From Candidatus Hydrogenedentota bacterium (GTDB lineage: Bacteria; Hydrogenedentota; Hydrogenedentia; Hydrogenedentales; CAITNO01), in the NCBI GenBank assembly GCA_903893795.1, contig CAITNO010000121.1, forward strand, positions 1-63,086: DNA of 63,086 nucleotides, in the 5' to 3' direction. The notes under the pieces are model-generated. The model was given only the letters and a program-made list of their open reading frames with translations, searched no databases and had not been told where the DNA came from. Below, in pieces: positions 27,054-36,071 of the stretch (its first letter is position 1; every line of letters starts with the position of its first letter). A program made the position numbers and the translations under genes.

Positions 27054-28529
27054 ATGCTCGAAACGGTGAACCTCAAGGGGAAGCTCGGCAAGGAGGAATA
27101 CCGGACGGCACAGGCCGCCCTGGACCTCCAACTGGGGGAGGCACAGCGCAAACTGCGTGCCGCGGGCATACCTGTGCTCGTGGTCTTTGAAGGCTGGGAC
27201 GCCGCCGGAAAAGGCTCCACCATAGGCAGGTTGGTACAGCCGCTGGATCCGCGCGGCTTCAAGGTGCACAACGCCGGTCCACCCACCGATCTCGAGCGCA
27301 TGTATCCGCCCATGTGGCGTTTCTGGAACCTGCTGCCGCCCAGGGGCGGCATTGCGGTGTTCAACCACAGTTGGTACCGTGAGGTGTGGAATGCCCCCAT
27401 CGAGGAGGAGGCCGAGCCAAGCCTTGCTGTCGCCTACGAACAAATCCGTGTCTTCGAACGGCAGCTTGCCGACGACGGCGTGGTTATCGTCAAATTCTTC
27501 ATGCACATCAGCGCTGAAACGCAGTCAAAACGTTTCAAAAGGCTCGAAGAGGACCCTGCCTTTTCCTGGAAGGTCGGGAAGGCAGAAAAGAGACGCAGCA
27601 AGCATTATGACAAATACATGATACTTGCCGAGGATATGCTGCGGGAGACTTCCACATCCTATGCCCCTTGGACGCTGATCTCAGGCACCGACGAGCGCCT
27701 GCGCAGTGTGCGTGTCGCCGAAACGCTTGCCGCAGCCTTCGACACGGCCCTGAATCGCCCCGCGCCGCCTCCTGCAAAAGCCCCCACACTGCCCCCTCAA
27801 CGCAGCAGTCCCCTGGACCATGTGGACCTAGACCTCTCCATACCCCGGGAAGAATACGACAAGAGACTGCCCGCGCTGCAGGCCGAACTGCGGCGGCTCC
27901 AATATCTATGCTACCGCAGGCGTCAACCCGTGATGCTGGCCTTTGAAGGGGCCGACGCCGCGGGCAAGGGCGGCGCCATACGGCGGCTGACCCGCAAGCT
28001 GGACCCCCGTGGATATGAGGTGGTTCCCATTGCCGCCCCGGACGGCGTGGAAAAGCTGCACCATCACCTGTGGCGTTTCTGGCGGGCACTGCCCAAGGCG
28101 GGCCACTTTACCGTCTTTGACCGCACTTGGTATGGTCGTGTGCTGGTCGAGAGGGTGGAGGGTTTTGCCCGGTCCGAGGAATGGCTGCGCGCCTACCGGG
28201 AAATTAATGAGTTTGAGTCCGACCTGGTGGCCCACGGAATGGTGGTCCTAAAGTTCTGGCTGCAAATCTCCAAGGAGGAGGAACTGAAGCGCTTCAACGA
28301 ACGGCAGAACACACCCGAAAAGCAGTGGAAGATTACAGAGGAGGACTGGCGCAACCGGGAAAAGTGGGATGACTACCGGCTGGCAGTTTCAGCGATGATT
28401 GAACAAACATCCACCACGCACGCCCCGTGGACCATTGTTGAGGCCAACGACAAATGCCACGCCCGCATCAAGGTGCTCGAAACCGCAGTGGCGGCAATAG
28501 GCAGGGCGCTCAAGGAAAGCGAAAAATGA
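27054..28529 (+). CDS. Tandem-domain polyphosphate kinase 2 (polyphosphate:AMP phosphotransferase type)
   Basis: A 491-residue protein. ATG 27054 has GGAGG 7 bases upstream; the adjacent ATG 27051 and upstream ATG 27003 and GTG 26982 are less likely. Two PPK2 domains are fused: Walker A GWDAAGKGS at 47-55 with a following RGFKVHN loop and Walker B-type VFNHSWYREVW, and a second Walker A EGADAAGKGG at 298-307 with VFDRTWYGRVLVERVEGF. Two-domain PPK2 enzymes of this length act as polyphosphate:AMP phosphotransferases, making ADP from AMP and polyphosphate. One domain is usually catalytic and the other weakened. The gene stands alone. Confidence 0.9.
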   Translation: MLETVNLKGKLGKEEYRTAQAALDLQLGEAQRKLRAAGIPVLVVFEGWDAAGKGSTIGRLVQPLDPRGFKVHNAGPPTDLERMYPPMWRFWNLLPPRGGIAVFNHSWYREVWNAPIEEEAEPSLAVAYEQIRVFERQLADDGVVIVKFFMHISAETQSKRFKRLEEDPAFSWKVGKAEKRRSKHYDKYMILAEDMLRETSTSYAPWTLISGTDERLRSVRVAETLAAAFDTALNRPAPPPAKAPTLPPQRSSPLDHVDLDLSIPREEYDKRLPALQAELRRLQYLCYRRRQPVMLAFEGADAAGKGGAIRRLTRKLDPRGYEVVPIAAPDGVEKLHHHLWRFWRALPKAGHFTVFDRTWYGRVLVERVEGFARSEEWLRAYREINEFESDLVAHGMVVLKFWLQISKEEELKRFNERQNTPEKQWKITEEDWRNREKWDDYRLAVSAMIEQTSTTHAPWTIVEANDKCHARIKVLETAVAAIGRALKESEK

Positions 28530-28612
28530 CCTTGGGCGAAAGGTAATAATCCGTCTTCCTCCCATCCCCCCATACTTCCCATGGCACAGGGCTGAATCAC
28601 CTCCAAAAGAGT

Positions 28613-29653
28613 TCAGTCGTCCTCGACAGGCTCGTCCAGTGGGGGAGTGACCATCTCGTGCTGCCGCAACCGGTTGATGTTTTCGCGGATGTGGTCGTTG
28701 AGCTGGTTGTCCACGGCGATCTTGGCCCCGTAGATGGCGTTCTCCACACCGCGCGCCGTGGACGCACCATGAAGAATGATCACGGTTCCGTTGATGCCCA
28801 GCAGGGGGGCGCCGTGATATTCATTCGGGTCCACCCGCTGCTTGAGTTCGCGCAACGCCTTGCCGGCCAGCACCGCCCCGATCTTGCTCATGGACGTGCT
28901 TTCAAACTGCTCCCGCAGCATTTTCCCCATAAAATAGGCGGCGGCCTCGCTGGTCTTCAGAAAAAGGTTTCCGATAAACCCGTCGCAGACAACCACGTCC
29001 GCCTTGCCCTCATACAGTGCCTTGGGCTCGATGTTGCCCACAAAATTCATGTGCTTGGCCTGGCTGAGGGTCTGGTGCACCTCCCTGGCCACGGCACCGC
29101 CCTTCTGGCCCTCTTCGCCGATGTTGAGCAGGCCCACCCGCGGGCTTTCCACCCGTAGCGCATACCGGGAATAGGCAATGCCCATCTCGGCAAACTCGCA
29201 GAGTTGCCGGGTGGTGCAGTCCACGTTGGCGCCCAGATCAAGCATGACCACGCGCCCGCGGATGGTGGGGAGGGTCTGGCTGATGGCCGAACGTGCCACG
29301 CCGCGGATGGGACCCAGCACGGTACGGGCACCGACCATGACGGCACCCGTGTTTCCCGCGCTGACCACCGCTGCGGCTTCACCCTCCTTGACCAACCGCA
29401 TGGCAACGAGCAACGAAGAGTTCTTCTTGTTGCGCACCGCCATCACGGGCTGCTCGTGCATCCCGATACACTGCGTCGCGGGCCGGATCGAAATCTGGCC
29501 CCGACGGGCATACCCCCCCAGCTTCTTGTTCAAAAGCGCTTCGTCGCCGACCAAAATAACGTGAATATTGCTGTTGAGGCTGGCTTGGACCGCGCCTTCG
29601 ACTTCGACATCGGGCGAACTGTCCGAACCCATGGCGTCAACGGCGATTTTCAT
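28613..29653 (-). CDS. plsX: Phosphate acyltransferase PlsX
   Basis: A 346-residue protein of normal length, starting MKIAVDAMGSDSSPDVEVEGAV. PlsX converts acyl-ACP to acyl-phosphate, the first step to phosphatidic acid with PlsY. Motifs include SAGNTGAVMVGARTVLGPIRGV and GDGFIGNLFLKTSEAAAYFM-type segments. It follows rpmF after 22 bases on the minus strand, so it belongs to the common yceD-rpmF-plsX operon. No fab genes follow; the next gene downstream is on the other strand. Confidence 0.95.
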   Translation of the reverse strand: MKIAVDAMGSDSSPDVEVEGAVQASLNSNIHVILVGDEALLNKKLGGYARRGQISIRPATQCIGMHEQPVMAVRNKKNSSLLVAMRLVKEGEAAAVVSAGNTGAVMVGARTVLGPIRGVARSAISQTLPTIRGRVVMLDLGANVDCTTRQLCEFAEMGIAYSRYALRVESPRVGLLNIGEEGQKGGAVAREVHQTLSQAKHMNFVGNIEPKALYEGKADVVVCDGFIGNLFLKTSEAAAYFMGKMLREQFESTSMSKIGAVLAGKALRELKQRVDPNEYHGAPLLGINGTVIILHGASTARGVENAIYGAKIAVDNQLNDHIRENINRLRQHEMVTPPLDEPVEDD

Positions 29654-29675
29654 GGCTTTTTCCGGAAGGGAGCGA

Positions 29676-29858
29676 TCAGCCGTTCTTCGGCTTGATTACG
29701 AGGCGTCCCTTGTAGAAGCCGGTCTTCAGGCAGACGCGATGGGGCAGCTTCGGCTCGCCCGAATCGGGACATTCGGTCACATTCGCCGCGGTCAGTGCGT
29801 GGTGGGAACGGCGCATGCCCTGCTTTGCGCTCCCGGTTCGTCTTTTTGGTACCGGCAT
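29676..29858 (-). CDS. rpmF: 50S ribosomal protein L32
   Basis: A 60-residue protein with the family N-terminus MPVPKRRTGSAKQGMRRSHH. The usual Cys4 zinc site is reduced: only Cys30 and Cys43 remain in the expected region, so this is a zinc-lacking or partly changed variant. The start is ATG 29858. It sits 5 bases after the YceD stop and 22 before plsX. Confidence 0.93.
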   Translation of the reverse strand: MPVPKRRTGSAKQGMRRSHHALTAANVTECPDSGEPKLPHRVCLKTGFYKGRLVIKPKNG

Positions 29859-29863
29859 GAGTT

Positions 29864-30448
29864 CTACTCCTCCAACTTCTTTGGCGCCAAGTCCGGAAAC
29901 AGGCGGGCCAAATCGGCCAACCCGTTTGCGGGCGCTTCATTTATCGTTTCTCCGGAACCGCACGTGCAGGGCGCGTCATTAAAATTCGCCCCACACCGGG
30001 GGCACAGGCCCCGGCACTCCGGTTTGCACAAAAACTTGAGCGGCACATTAAGCACCACTTCTTCCCACACACAGGGACCCAAATCAACGGTTCCACCCTG
30101 TGTGGCACGGCGTTCGGTGAACACCGCATCCAATTCGTCCACATCATCATCCAGCGTTTTCAGGACATAAGCACCGCCCGGACCCTCTTCAAAGAGCCAG
30201 CCAACCTCCAAGTTCCAGGAAACGCGCGCGTCTGCCAGACAACGGTCGCAGGGCCGCTCATACACACCCTTCAGACGTCCCTGAAAGAGGTAGTCATTGT
30301 CCACGGCAAGCACAAACCCTTGCACATGAACCACTTCAAGCGGCACACTTGGCGTGTCCGGAGGTTGCACCTCTGGAATCTTCACCATGACATCCACCGG
30401 AAGACCTTCGTCCCCCACCGCCGAAACGGGTATAAGTAACTGATTCAC
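29864..30448 (-). CDS. yceD: YceD/DUF177-family protein
   Basis: A 194-residue protein from GTG 30448, which begins VNQLLIPVSAVGDEGLPVDV; the longer reading from 30616 runs into the rnpB region. It has the family's Cys pair ERPCDRCLADARVSW and the C-terminal CKPECRGLCPRCGANFNDAPCTC cluster. YceD proteins are always next to rpmF and are linked to 23S rRNA processing. First gene of the yceD-rpmF-plsX operon, with 5 bases to rpmF. Confidence 0.88.
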   Translation of the reverse strand: MNQLLIPVSAVGDEGLPVDVMVKIPEVQPPDTPSVPLEVVHVQGFVLAVDNDYLFQGRLKGVYERPCDRCLADARVSWNLEVGWLFEEGPGGAYVLKTLDDDVDELDAVFTERRATQGGTVDLGPCVWEEVVLNVPLKFLCKPECRGLCPRCGANFNDAPCTCGSGETINEAPANGLADLARLFPDLAPKKLEE

Positions 30449-30544
30449 GGCATATTCCAGTTTTTCGCAGACACACAGAAGACATATTGTAACAAAAGTG
30501 CGGCCAAGGTTGCAATCAGCCCTCGGACCCCGCACAGCACACGA

Positions 30545-30575
30545 CAAAAGAAACGCGCGCCGCGAAGCGCGCGTT
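30545..30575 (-). terminator. Terminator of the RNase P RNA gene
   Basis: Read on the minus strand, AACGCGCGC and GCGCGCGTT (30567-30575 and 30552-30560) close a TTCGCG loop, followed by TTCTTTTG. It begins right after the predicted 3' end of rnpB. Confidence 0.85.
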
Positions 30576-30938
30576 AAAGCAAGCGGGCCTGTAAGCCGGG
30601 TTCTGTCCAGGGACACTGGGCCCCTTGAACGGTCATTCCTCTCGAACGCGCGTCACCGCGCGCCTCTAGCGTCCAACCCGGGACTGATGCGGGCAACATC
30701 ATGGGTCCCCTATTTGGACTTGCTCCAGGTGGGGTTTGGCTAGCCGCCGTGTCACCACGACGCTGGTGCGCTCTTACCGCACCTTTTCACCATTGCCGGC
30801 GCGAACGCCGGCTGTATATTTTCTGTGCCACTTTCCGTCGGGTTGCCCCGCCTTCGCGTTAGGAAGCACCCTGCCCTATGGAGCCCGGACTTTCCTCGAC
30901 AGGCCGAAGCCCGCCGCGACCGTTCAGCCTGCTTGCTC
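30576..30938 (-). ncRNA. rnpB: RNase P RNA (class A)
   Basis: The minus strand carries every core segment: GAGCAAGCAGGCTGAACG at the 5' end, GAGGAAAGTCCGGGCTCC (P4 5' half), GGTAAGAGCGCACCAGCGTCG in the specificity region, and ACAGAACCCGGCTTACAGGC at the 3' end (P4 3' half). The 5' GCAAGC pairs with the 3' GCTTGC to form P1. The RNA makes the catalytic subunit that trims tRNA 5' leaders. The ends are approximate to a few bases, set by P1, the upstream promoter and the terminator. Confidence 0.95.
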
Positions 30939-30942
30939 AATA

Positions 30943-30972
30943 AGTATAGCGCATGTGCCTGTTGTAGGTCAC
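30943..30972 (-). promoter_or_regulatory. Sigma-70-type promoter of rnpB
   Basis: On the minus strand TATACT (30943-30948) lies 5 bases before the predicted rnpB 5' end, and GTGACC (30967-30972, 4 of 6 matches to TTGACA) precedes it with an 18-base spacer. The close match to the RNA start supports both calls. Confidence 0.65.
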
Positions 30973-31110
30973 CTTTGGTTCGCAGTGTTCAGTGTCGAAC
31001 TGTATGGTCGAAATGTATTCGACATTGGATTGCAGAATTTCGTATTATCCATTCCCTTTTGCATTTACAGAGTGGGCGCATCCCCGGGGGATGTTCCCGG
31101 AGGTTACTCA

Positions 31111-31716
31111 ATGGGCAAGATTGAACGTGCAATTCTGAGTTGTCACGACAAGACGGGACTCGTCGAACTGGCCACACTGCTGAACGAGCTGGGTGTCGAG
31201 ATCATCGGCACCTCGGGAACTCTGTCCGTGCTGCATGCCGCGGGCATTTCCGCCCAAAGCATAGCCGACTTTACGGGCATACCCGAACTGCTCAACGGCC
31301 GGGTCAAATCGCTGCATCCAAAGGTGCATGCCGGACTGTTGGGCGTGCGCGACAGCAAGCTGCATCTCGAGCAGATTCAGGCCTACGACATAAAATGGAT
31401 TGACATGGTCGTGGTGAACCTGCAGCCGCTCTCGGAACTGATAGCCCGTCCGGGCATTTCGGCTGAAGAGGTCATCGACCAGGTGGACATCGGCGGCGTG
31501 GCCATGCTGCGCTCCGCCGCAAAGAACCACCGTTATGTGACGGCTGTGGTCAACCCGTCACGTTACCCGCAGGTCATGCACGAGCTGCGCGCCCATGAAG
31601 GTTCCGTCTCCTATGCCACCCGCTTCCGCTTGGCCCAGGAGGCCTTCTGCGCAACGGCGGCCTACGACAATGCGCTGTCTCAGTACCTGATGGAAGTGGC
31701 CCCGCCCCAAGAGTAG
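31111..31716 (+). CDS. purH: Stand-alone IMP cyclohydrolase domain (PurH N-terminal half)
   Basis: A 201-residue protein; ATG 31111 has GGAGG 8 bases upstream. It matches only the N-terminal cyclohydrolase domain of PurH (about 529 residues in full), which closes FAICAR to IMP. Conserved K66 (RVKSLHPKVHAGLL), D126 (QVDIGGVAMLRSAAKN) and K138 are present, but the Tyr of the NLYPF motif is Gln105 (NLQPL) and the GGP turn is GGV. The AICAR transformylase half is not encoded here; it may be elsewhere in the genome. Whether this protein is an active enzyme is unclear. purD lies 303 bases downstream. Confidence 0.88.
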   Translation: MGKIERAILSCHDKTGLVELATLLNELGVEIIGTSGTLSVLHAAGISAQSIADFTGIPELLNGRVKSLHPKVHAGLLGVRDSKLHLEQIQAYDIKWIDMVVVNLQPLSELIARPGISAEEVIDQVDIGGVAMLRSAAKNHRYVTAVVNPSRYPQVMHELRAHEGSVSYATRFRLAQEAFCATAAYDNALSQYLMEVAPPQE

Positions 31717-31824
31717 GCGGGGACACTGTGCTGCTAACCAAGAGTGATGGGACGTGCGGCAAAGATGGGGATGGGAACATTGCGGCTGGAATGAGGACGG
31801 CAGTCCGGTTCCTGGTACAGCGCT

Positions 31825-31894
31825 TTCCTGGGAACGCCAATCTCCTGATTGGCACCGGGAATGAAGCCAATCAGGAGATTGGCGTTCCCAGGAA
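31825..31894. repeat. Perfect 29-bp inverted repeat in the purH-purD spacer
   Basis: Arms at 31825-31853 and 31866-31894 are exact reverse complements around a 12-base loop and contain the core GGAACGCCAATCTCCTGATT. The surrounding 303-base spacer has no gene and other GC-rich half-palindromes (for example near 31975-31995). It reads like a dispersed REP- or MITE-type repeat rather than a terminator, because no T-run follows. Confidence 0.75.
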
Positions 31895-32019
31895 GTATCG
31901 CGCTCTCGCACACACGCAGAGGCGGGCGTTACGGGGAGCGTCGGCACGCTTGCCGACTCTCTTGCAGGGCAAGCCGACAGCCGGGGGCGGCTGTCCTACA
32001 TTAATTGGAGCAACAGGAC

Positions 32020-33306
32020 ATGAAAATACTCATCATCGGCAGCGGCGGACGCGAACATGCCCTTGCCTGGAAAATCGCCCAGAGCCCCTTGGTCGCGAAG
32101 GTATACGGCGCTCCGGGCAATCCCGGCATTGCCAGTCTCGACAAGGGCGTCTGCATTCCCCTTGCCATCGACGACTTTTCGGGCATTAAGGCTTTTGTTG
32201 AGGAAAAGGACATCGACCTGACCGTGGTGGGTCCCGAAGACCCGCTCACAAAGGGCTTGGTGGATTATCTGGAGCAGGGTGGGGACCGCGCTTTCGGCCC
32301 TTCGGCCGGGGCGGCCCAACTGGAGGGCAGCAAGGCTTTCGCCAAGGCGTTCATGGAGCGCCACCACATTCCGACCGCCGCATGGGCAGAGTTTGACGAT
32401 GCCGCCGATGCGGCCGCCTACGTCCATGAAAAGGGCGCGCCCATCGTCATCAAGGCCGACGGCCTTGCCGCAGGCAAGGGCGTCACCGTGGCGATGGACG
32501 TGGACACGGCGCTCCGCGCCATAGACGAGGCCATGGTGCAGCACGCATTCGGCAGTGCCGGAGCGCGGGTGGTGGTGGAAGAGTTCATGGTGGGGGAGGA
32601 GGCCTCCATACTGGCTTTCTGCGACGGCAAAACCGTCATCCCCATGGCGTCGAGTCAGGACCACAAAGCTGTCTTTGACGGCGATAAAGGTCCGAATACG
32701 GGCGGAATGGGCGCCTATTCGCCCGCGCCCGTGGTCACGCCGGAGATAGAAGAGCGAATCCTCAAGGAAGTGCTTCAGCCCGTCGTGCGGGGCATGGCCG
32801 AAGAGGGGAACCCCTACAAGGGCATTCTCTACGCCGGGTTGATGATCACCGATCAGGGCCCGAGGGTCGTGGAGTTCAACGTGCGCTTCGGAGACCCGGA
32901 GACCCAGGTGGTGCTGCCGCGCATGAAGACAGACCTGGTCCCTGTGCTCCTGGCCTGCTGCGAAGGACGGCTCGAAGAGGAAAACATTGAATACCACGAT
33001 GCGCCCTGCGTCACCGTGGTCATGGCCAGCGGGGGCTATCCCGGCGCCTATGCCAAGGGCAAAGCCATCTCAGGTATTGCCGAAGCGGAGTCTGAGGCGG
33101 GCGTTTGCGTGTTCCAAGCGGGTACGAAGTTGGAGGAGGCCACCCTGCTGACCAACGGCGGGCGGGTCCTCAATGTCACCGCCACCGGCGGCGCGCTCCC
33201 CGAGACGATTGCCAAAGCATACCGTGCCGTGGATAAGGTGTCCTTTGAGGGTGCCCATTACCGCAACGACATCGGCGGCAAGGCGCTGAAACACATGGGG
33301 CTCTAG
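32020..33306 (+). CDS. purD: Phosphoribosylamine-glycine ligase
   Basis: A 428-residue protein of normal length. ATG 32020 (CAGGA spaced 2 and ATTGGAG further up) gives MKILIIGSGGREHALAWK. The ATP-grasp core is intact: KADGLAAGKGV, EEFMVGEEASI, and NVRFGDPETQ with the metal-binding Glu/Asn pair. PurD joins phosphoribosylamine and glycine with ATP to give GAR in purine synthesis. It follows purH across a repeat-bearing 303-base gap, so they may have separate promoters. Confidence 0.95.
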   Translation: MKILIIGSGGREHALAWKIAQSPLVAKVYGAPGNPGIASLDKGVCIPLAIDDFSGIKAFVEEKDIDLTVVGPEDPLTKGLVDYLEQGGDRAFGPSAGAAQLEGSKAFAKAFMERHHIPTAAWAEFDDAADAAAYVHEKGAPIVIKADGLAAGKGVTVAMDVDTALRAIDEAMVQHAFGSAGARVVVEEFMVGEEASILAFCDGKTVIPMASSQDHKAVFDGDKGPNTGGMGAYSPAPVVTPEIEERILKEVLQPVVRGMAEEGNPYKGILYAGLMITDQGPRVVEFNVRFGDPETQVVLPRMKTDLVPVLLACCEGRLEEENIEYHDAPCVTVVMASGGYPGAYAKGKAISGIAEAESEAGVCVFQAGTKLEEATLLTNGGRVLNVTATGGALPETIAKAYRAVDKVSFEGAHYRNDIGGKALKHMGL

Positions 33307-33327
33307 AGGGGGCCTCCCGGGGCGGTC

Positions 33328-34251
33328 TCAACTGCTGACGGCGGCGATTCCCGCAATGGCTGCGGCGCTTTTCGAATGCCACAGGTCACGCATGGCGGCC
33401 GACAACAACGCCTCGGCATCTGCGCAACGGTACGTATCATGACTGGTCGCCAGGCCATAGTTCAGTTTGGCCACCATGGGACACTGCGCATCGTGCATGG
33501 TGGCGGTGCGAATCTCCTCCCCAATTTTGCCCGCATAGGTCAGGGCGTCCTCGCGCGTGATATGGGGAAGCACTGCGGCAAAAGTGGCCCCGTCGAACCG
33601 GGCAAGAATGTCGTAGCTCCGTGAACTGGCCCGCATCGCCATGGCCACCTCAACGAGCAGATCGTCCAGACACAGGTTTTCCGCCGGTTCGTCCAAGGCA
33701 GTCACTTCATCCACCTCAATCATCAGGCAGGAAAGGGGATAGCCGTAGCGCTCCGCCTTGTCGGACTCCTCCTGCAGGCGGTCCGTAAGAAAACGCCGGT
33801 TCTTGAGCCCCGTCAGTTCGTCGGTGTTGGCCGTGTCCTCGTACAGTCCCGCATGAAATGCCTTCTCCGGCGCGTTCTGCCTGGCGCGCAGCACCGAATC
33901 CACATGGACCATAACAAAGGGAAGATTATAGGGCTTCACCACGTAGTCGCTCGCGCCCATCTCCAAACCCAGAGCGATATCCTGGGGATTATCGCGTGCC
34001 GTGACAAAAACAACCGGAATATGGGCTGTGGCCGGGCTGGCCTTCAGCCGGCGGCACACCTCGAAACCGTCCATGCCAGGAAGACCCACATCCAGGAGCA
34101 AAAGGTCAATATGGTCCTGCGCGCAAAGCGCCAGCGTGTCCTGTCCGTTGTGAACAGCCACCGCTTCATATCCATTCAGTGCCAATCCATCGCAGAGAAG
34201 CATCGCCTCGTCAACACAATCATCAACCACGCAAACTTTAGCTTTATGCAC
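33328..34251 (-). CDS. Response regulator with degenerate GGDEF domain
   Basis: A 307-residue protein from GTG 34251 (AGAGG 7 bases upstream). The receiver domain (1-120) is complete: Asp10/Asp11, phosphoacceptor Asp54 and Lys106. The C-terminal GGDEF-fold domain (about 143-300) has TDELTGLKNRRFL, but the active-site GGDEF is DGATF (220-224), so c-di-GMP synthesis is unlikely. The product-binding RxxD I-site (RSYD, 211-214) is kept five residues before it. The protein may be a c-di-GMP receptor or a signalling scaffold. No partner histidine kinase is adjacent. Confidence 0.85.
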   Translation of the reverse strand: MHKAKVCVVDDCVDEAMLLCDGLALNGYEAVAVHNGQDTLALCAQDHIDLLLLDVGLPGMDGFEVCRRLKASPATAHIPVVFVTARDNPQDIALGLEMGASDYVVKPYNLPFVMVHVDSVLRARQNAPEKAFHAGLYEDTANTDELTGLKNRRFLTDRLQEESDKAERYGYPLSCLMIEVDEVTALDEPAENLCLDDLLVEVAMAMRASSRSYDILARFDGATFAAVLPHITREDALTYAGKIGEEIRTATMHDAQCPMVAKLNYGLATSHDTYRCADAEALLSAAMRDLWHSKSAAAIAGIAAVSS

Positions 34252-34576
34252 CTCGGTACCTCTTGATCTGAAGTTGTATTGCCGTGATTCCCGGCTAATT
34301 TCAGTTTTCACAAAAAATTGTACACGGAATTGCTCATTTTGGCAAACCAACGACGGTAATAAACCGAAATCCGGGAAGATTGCTCTTCCTCTCCTGACGC
34401 CTTCGAACCTTCGCCAGAACAGTGCAGAACCCTGCATCGCGCCTGCATGTCCAAATATTCCTCTCTTTTCCACGGGTCGAATGCAGGTGCTGGGCCGTGC
34501 GAGAATAGAGGCGCGCGCGGCCACCCCGTGATTGAAACCGGCGATGCTGGTAGGAATTCAATAAGGAGTCCTGTTA

Positions 34577-35743
34577 ATGCCTGACCGTAAACACAAGAAG
34601 AAGCGGCCCGGTTCACTAGCCCGTCAGTCTGGCTCTCCTGGGGCACTGCCGGGAACGCTCTGCGTCGAACCCGGTTCGGCCCCTCCCGAAATCCGGATCA
34701 CCGCCTACGGCAAAGAGGACTTCCTGGAGACTACCGTGCAGGATGTCGCCCAGATCCGTCCTCTCCTCGACCAGTGGCCCGTGGTATGGGTCGATGTGGA
34801 GGGTTTTGGCGATGGAACCACGCTTCGCGCCCTCAGCACCCTGTTTGATATTCATCTACTCGCGCTTGAGGACGTGGTGCTGGTTCACCAGCGGCCCAAG
34901 GCGGAGCTTTACGGTGACCGCGTATTCTTCATCACGCGCATGGCACAGGTGCGGCAGGACCTCGAAACGGAGCAGGTGAGTTTCTTTCTGGGCAAACACT
35001 TCGTGCTCACTTTCCAGCAGGGCGCGCCGGGCGATTCCTTCGACCGGGTGCGCCATCATATCCGCGCCAATGCGGGGATTCTTCGCTCGTCCGGGGCGGA
35101 TTATCTCTGCTACAGCCTCATCGATGCCGTCATCGACCAGTTTTTTCCCGTGCTTGAACATTTGGGCGACAGGCTCGAGGCGCTTGAAACAGAAGCGCTC
35201 GCGCGCCCCTCGCTCGACACGGTTTCCCGCGTCCATGCCATCAAAGGCCAATTGCTCTCCCTGCGCCGGATTGTCTGGCCCATGCGCGAGGCCCTGCAAA
35301 CGGTGCTGCGGGAACCGGCCAGCGTCTTCACCGCCGAGACGCGCATCTACCTGCGCGACTGCCACGACAATCTCCTGCAAATAATGGACCTCGTCGAAAC
35401 CTACCGCGAACTGGCCGCTGGTCTCACCGACCTCTACCTGTCCAGCAGCAGCAACCGCATGAACGAGGTAATGAAGGTGCTGACCATCATTGCCACCATC
35501 TTCATGCCGCTCTCCTTTCTCGCCAGTCTCTACGGCATGAACTTCGACCCGGAGGCATCCCCATGGAACATGCCCGAACTGCGCAGCCATTGGGGCTATC
35601 CGGCCTTGCTGGCCGTCATGGCGCTGATCGCCCTGGGCATGGTTCTCTCCTTCTGGTGGAATGGTTGGTTCAAACCAACTCTGCCAGCCATGGAGATTGA
35701 AGAAGCCGACGGTTCCAATGATTCCCAAGGCAGCACGTTCTGA
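34577..35743 (+). CDS. corA: CorA-family magnesium/cobalt transporter
   Basis: A 388-residue protein with AAGGAG before the ATG at 34577. The large N-terminal cytoplasmic domain is followed by a long helix and two C-terminal membrane segments. The signature GMN of the pore loop is present in SLYGMNFDPEASPW, just after the first membrane helix, and GLTDLYLSSSSNRMNEVMKVLTIIATIF leads into it. It forms pentameric divalent-cation channels for Mg2+ uptake. It is a single gene, head-to-head with the response regulator (325 bases between). Confidence 0.93.
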   Translation: MPDRKHKKKRPGSLARQSGSPGALPGTLCVEPGSAPPEIRITAYGKEDFLETTVQDVAQIRPLLDQWPVVWVDVEGFGDGTTLRALSTLFDIHLLALEDVVLVHQRPKAELYGDRVFFITRMAQVRQDLETEQVSFFLGKHFVLTFQQGAPGDSFDRVRHHIRANAGILRSSGADYLCYSLIDAVIDQFFPVLEHLGDRLEALETEALARPSLDTVSRVHAIKGQLLSLRRIVWPMREALQTVLREPASVFTAETRIYLRDCHDNLLQIMDLVETYRELAAGLTDLYLSSSSNRMNEVMKVLTIIATIFMPLSFLASLYGMNFDPEASPWNMPELRSHWGYPALLAVMALIALGMVLSFWWNGWFKPTLPAMEIEEADGSNDSQGSTF

Positions 35744-35870
35744 CCTGACGCCAATTTCCGCCACTCTCCCCGTGTCCAAGCCGGTTCTGGAGCCTTTGTT
35801 TTGCGCACAACTCCCTGTTCCCTCGATGGCATCGGGGCAGGGGAGAATCGGAGAAAGGTGCGATTTTCTG

Positions 35871-35899
35871 TTGACATGCTGGACAAAGGGGGCTAGAAT
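35871..35899 (+). promoter_or_regulatory. Consensus sigma-70 promoter of the HU gene
   Basis: TTGACA (35871-35876) and TAGAAT (35894-35899, 5 of 6) are separated by exactly 17 bases. Transcription would begin near 35906, giving a leader of about 165 bases before the HU start codon. No recognised riboswitch fold was seen in that leader. The 127 bases before it, back to the corA stop, hold no clear feature. Confidence 0.8.
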
Positions 35900-36071
35900 C
35901 ACCCCGCAAAGCTGGTGTGGCACCCGGCAGGAGTTCGCGGATGTTGCGGATTTTGTCGGCCCACCTTAAGCGGATAGCGGGCCATTGCGCGTGAAATCAT
36001 GCGTGACGGGTGCGTTACGGTTTCAAGCAGTGCATGTGTGCGAAACCTTACAACAACAGGAGAAATGAAAA

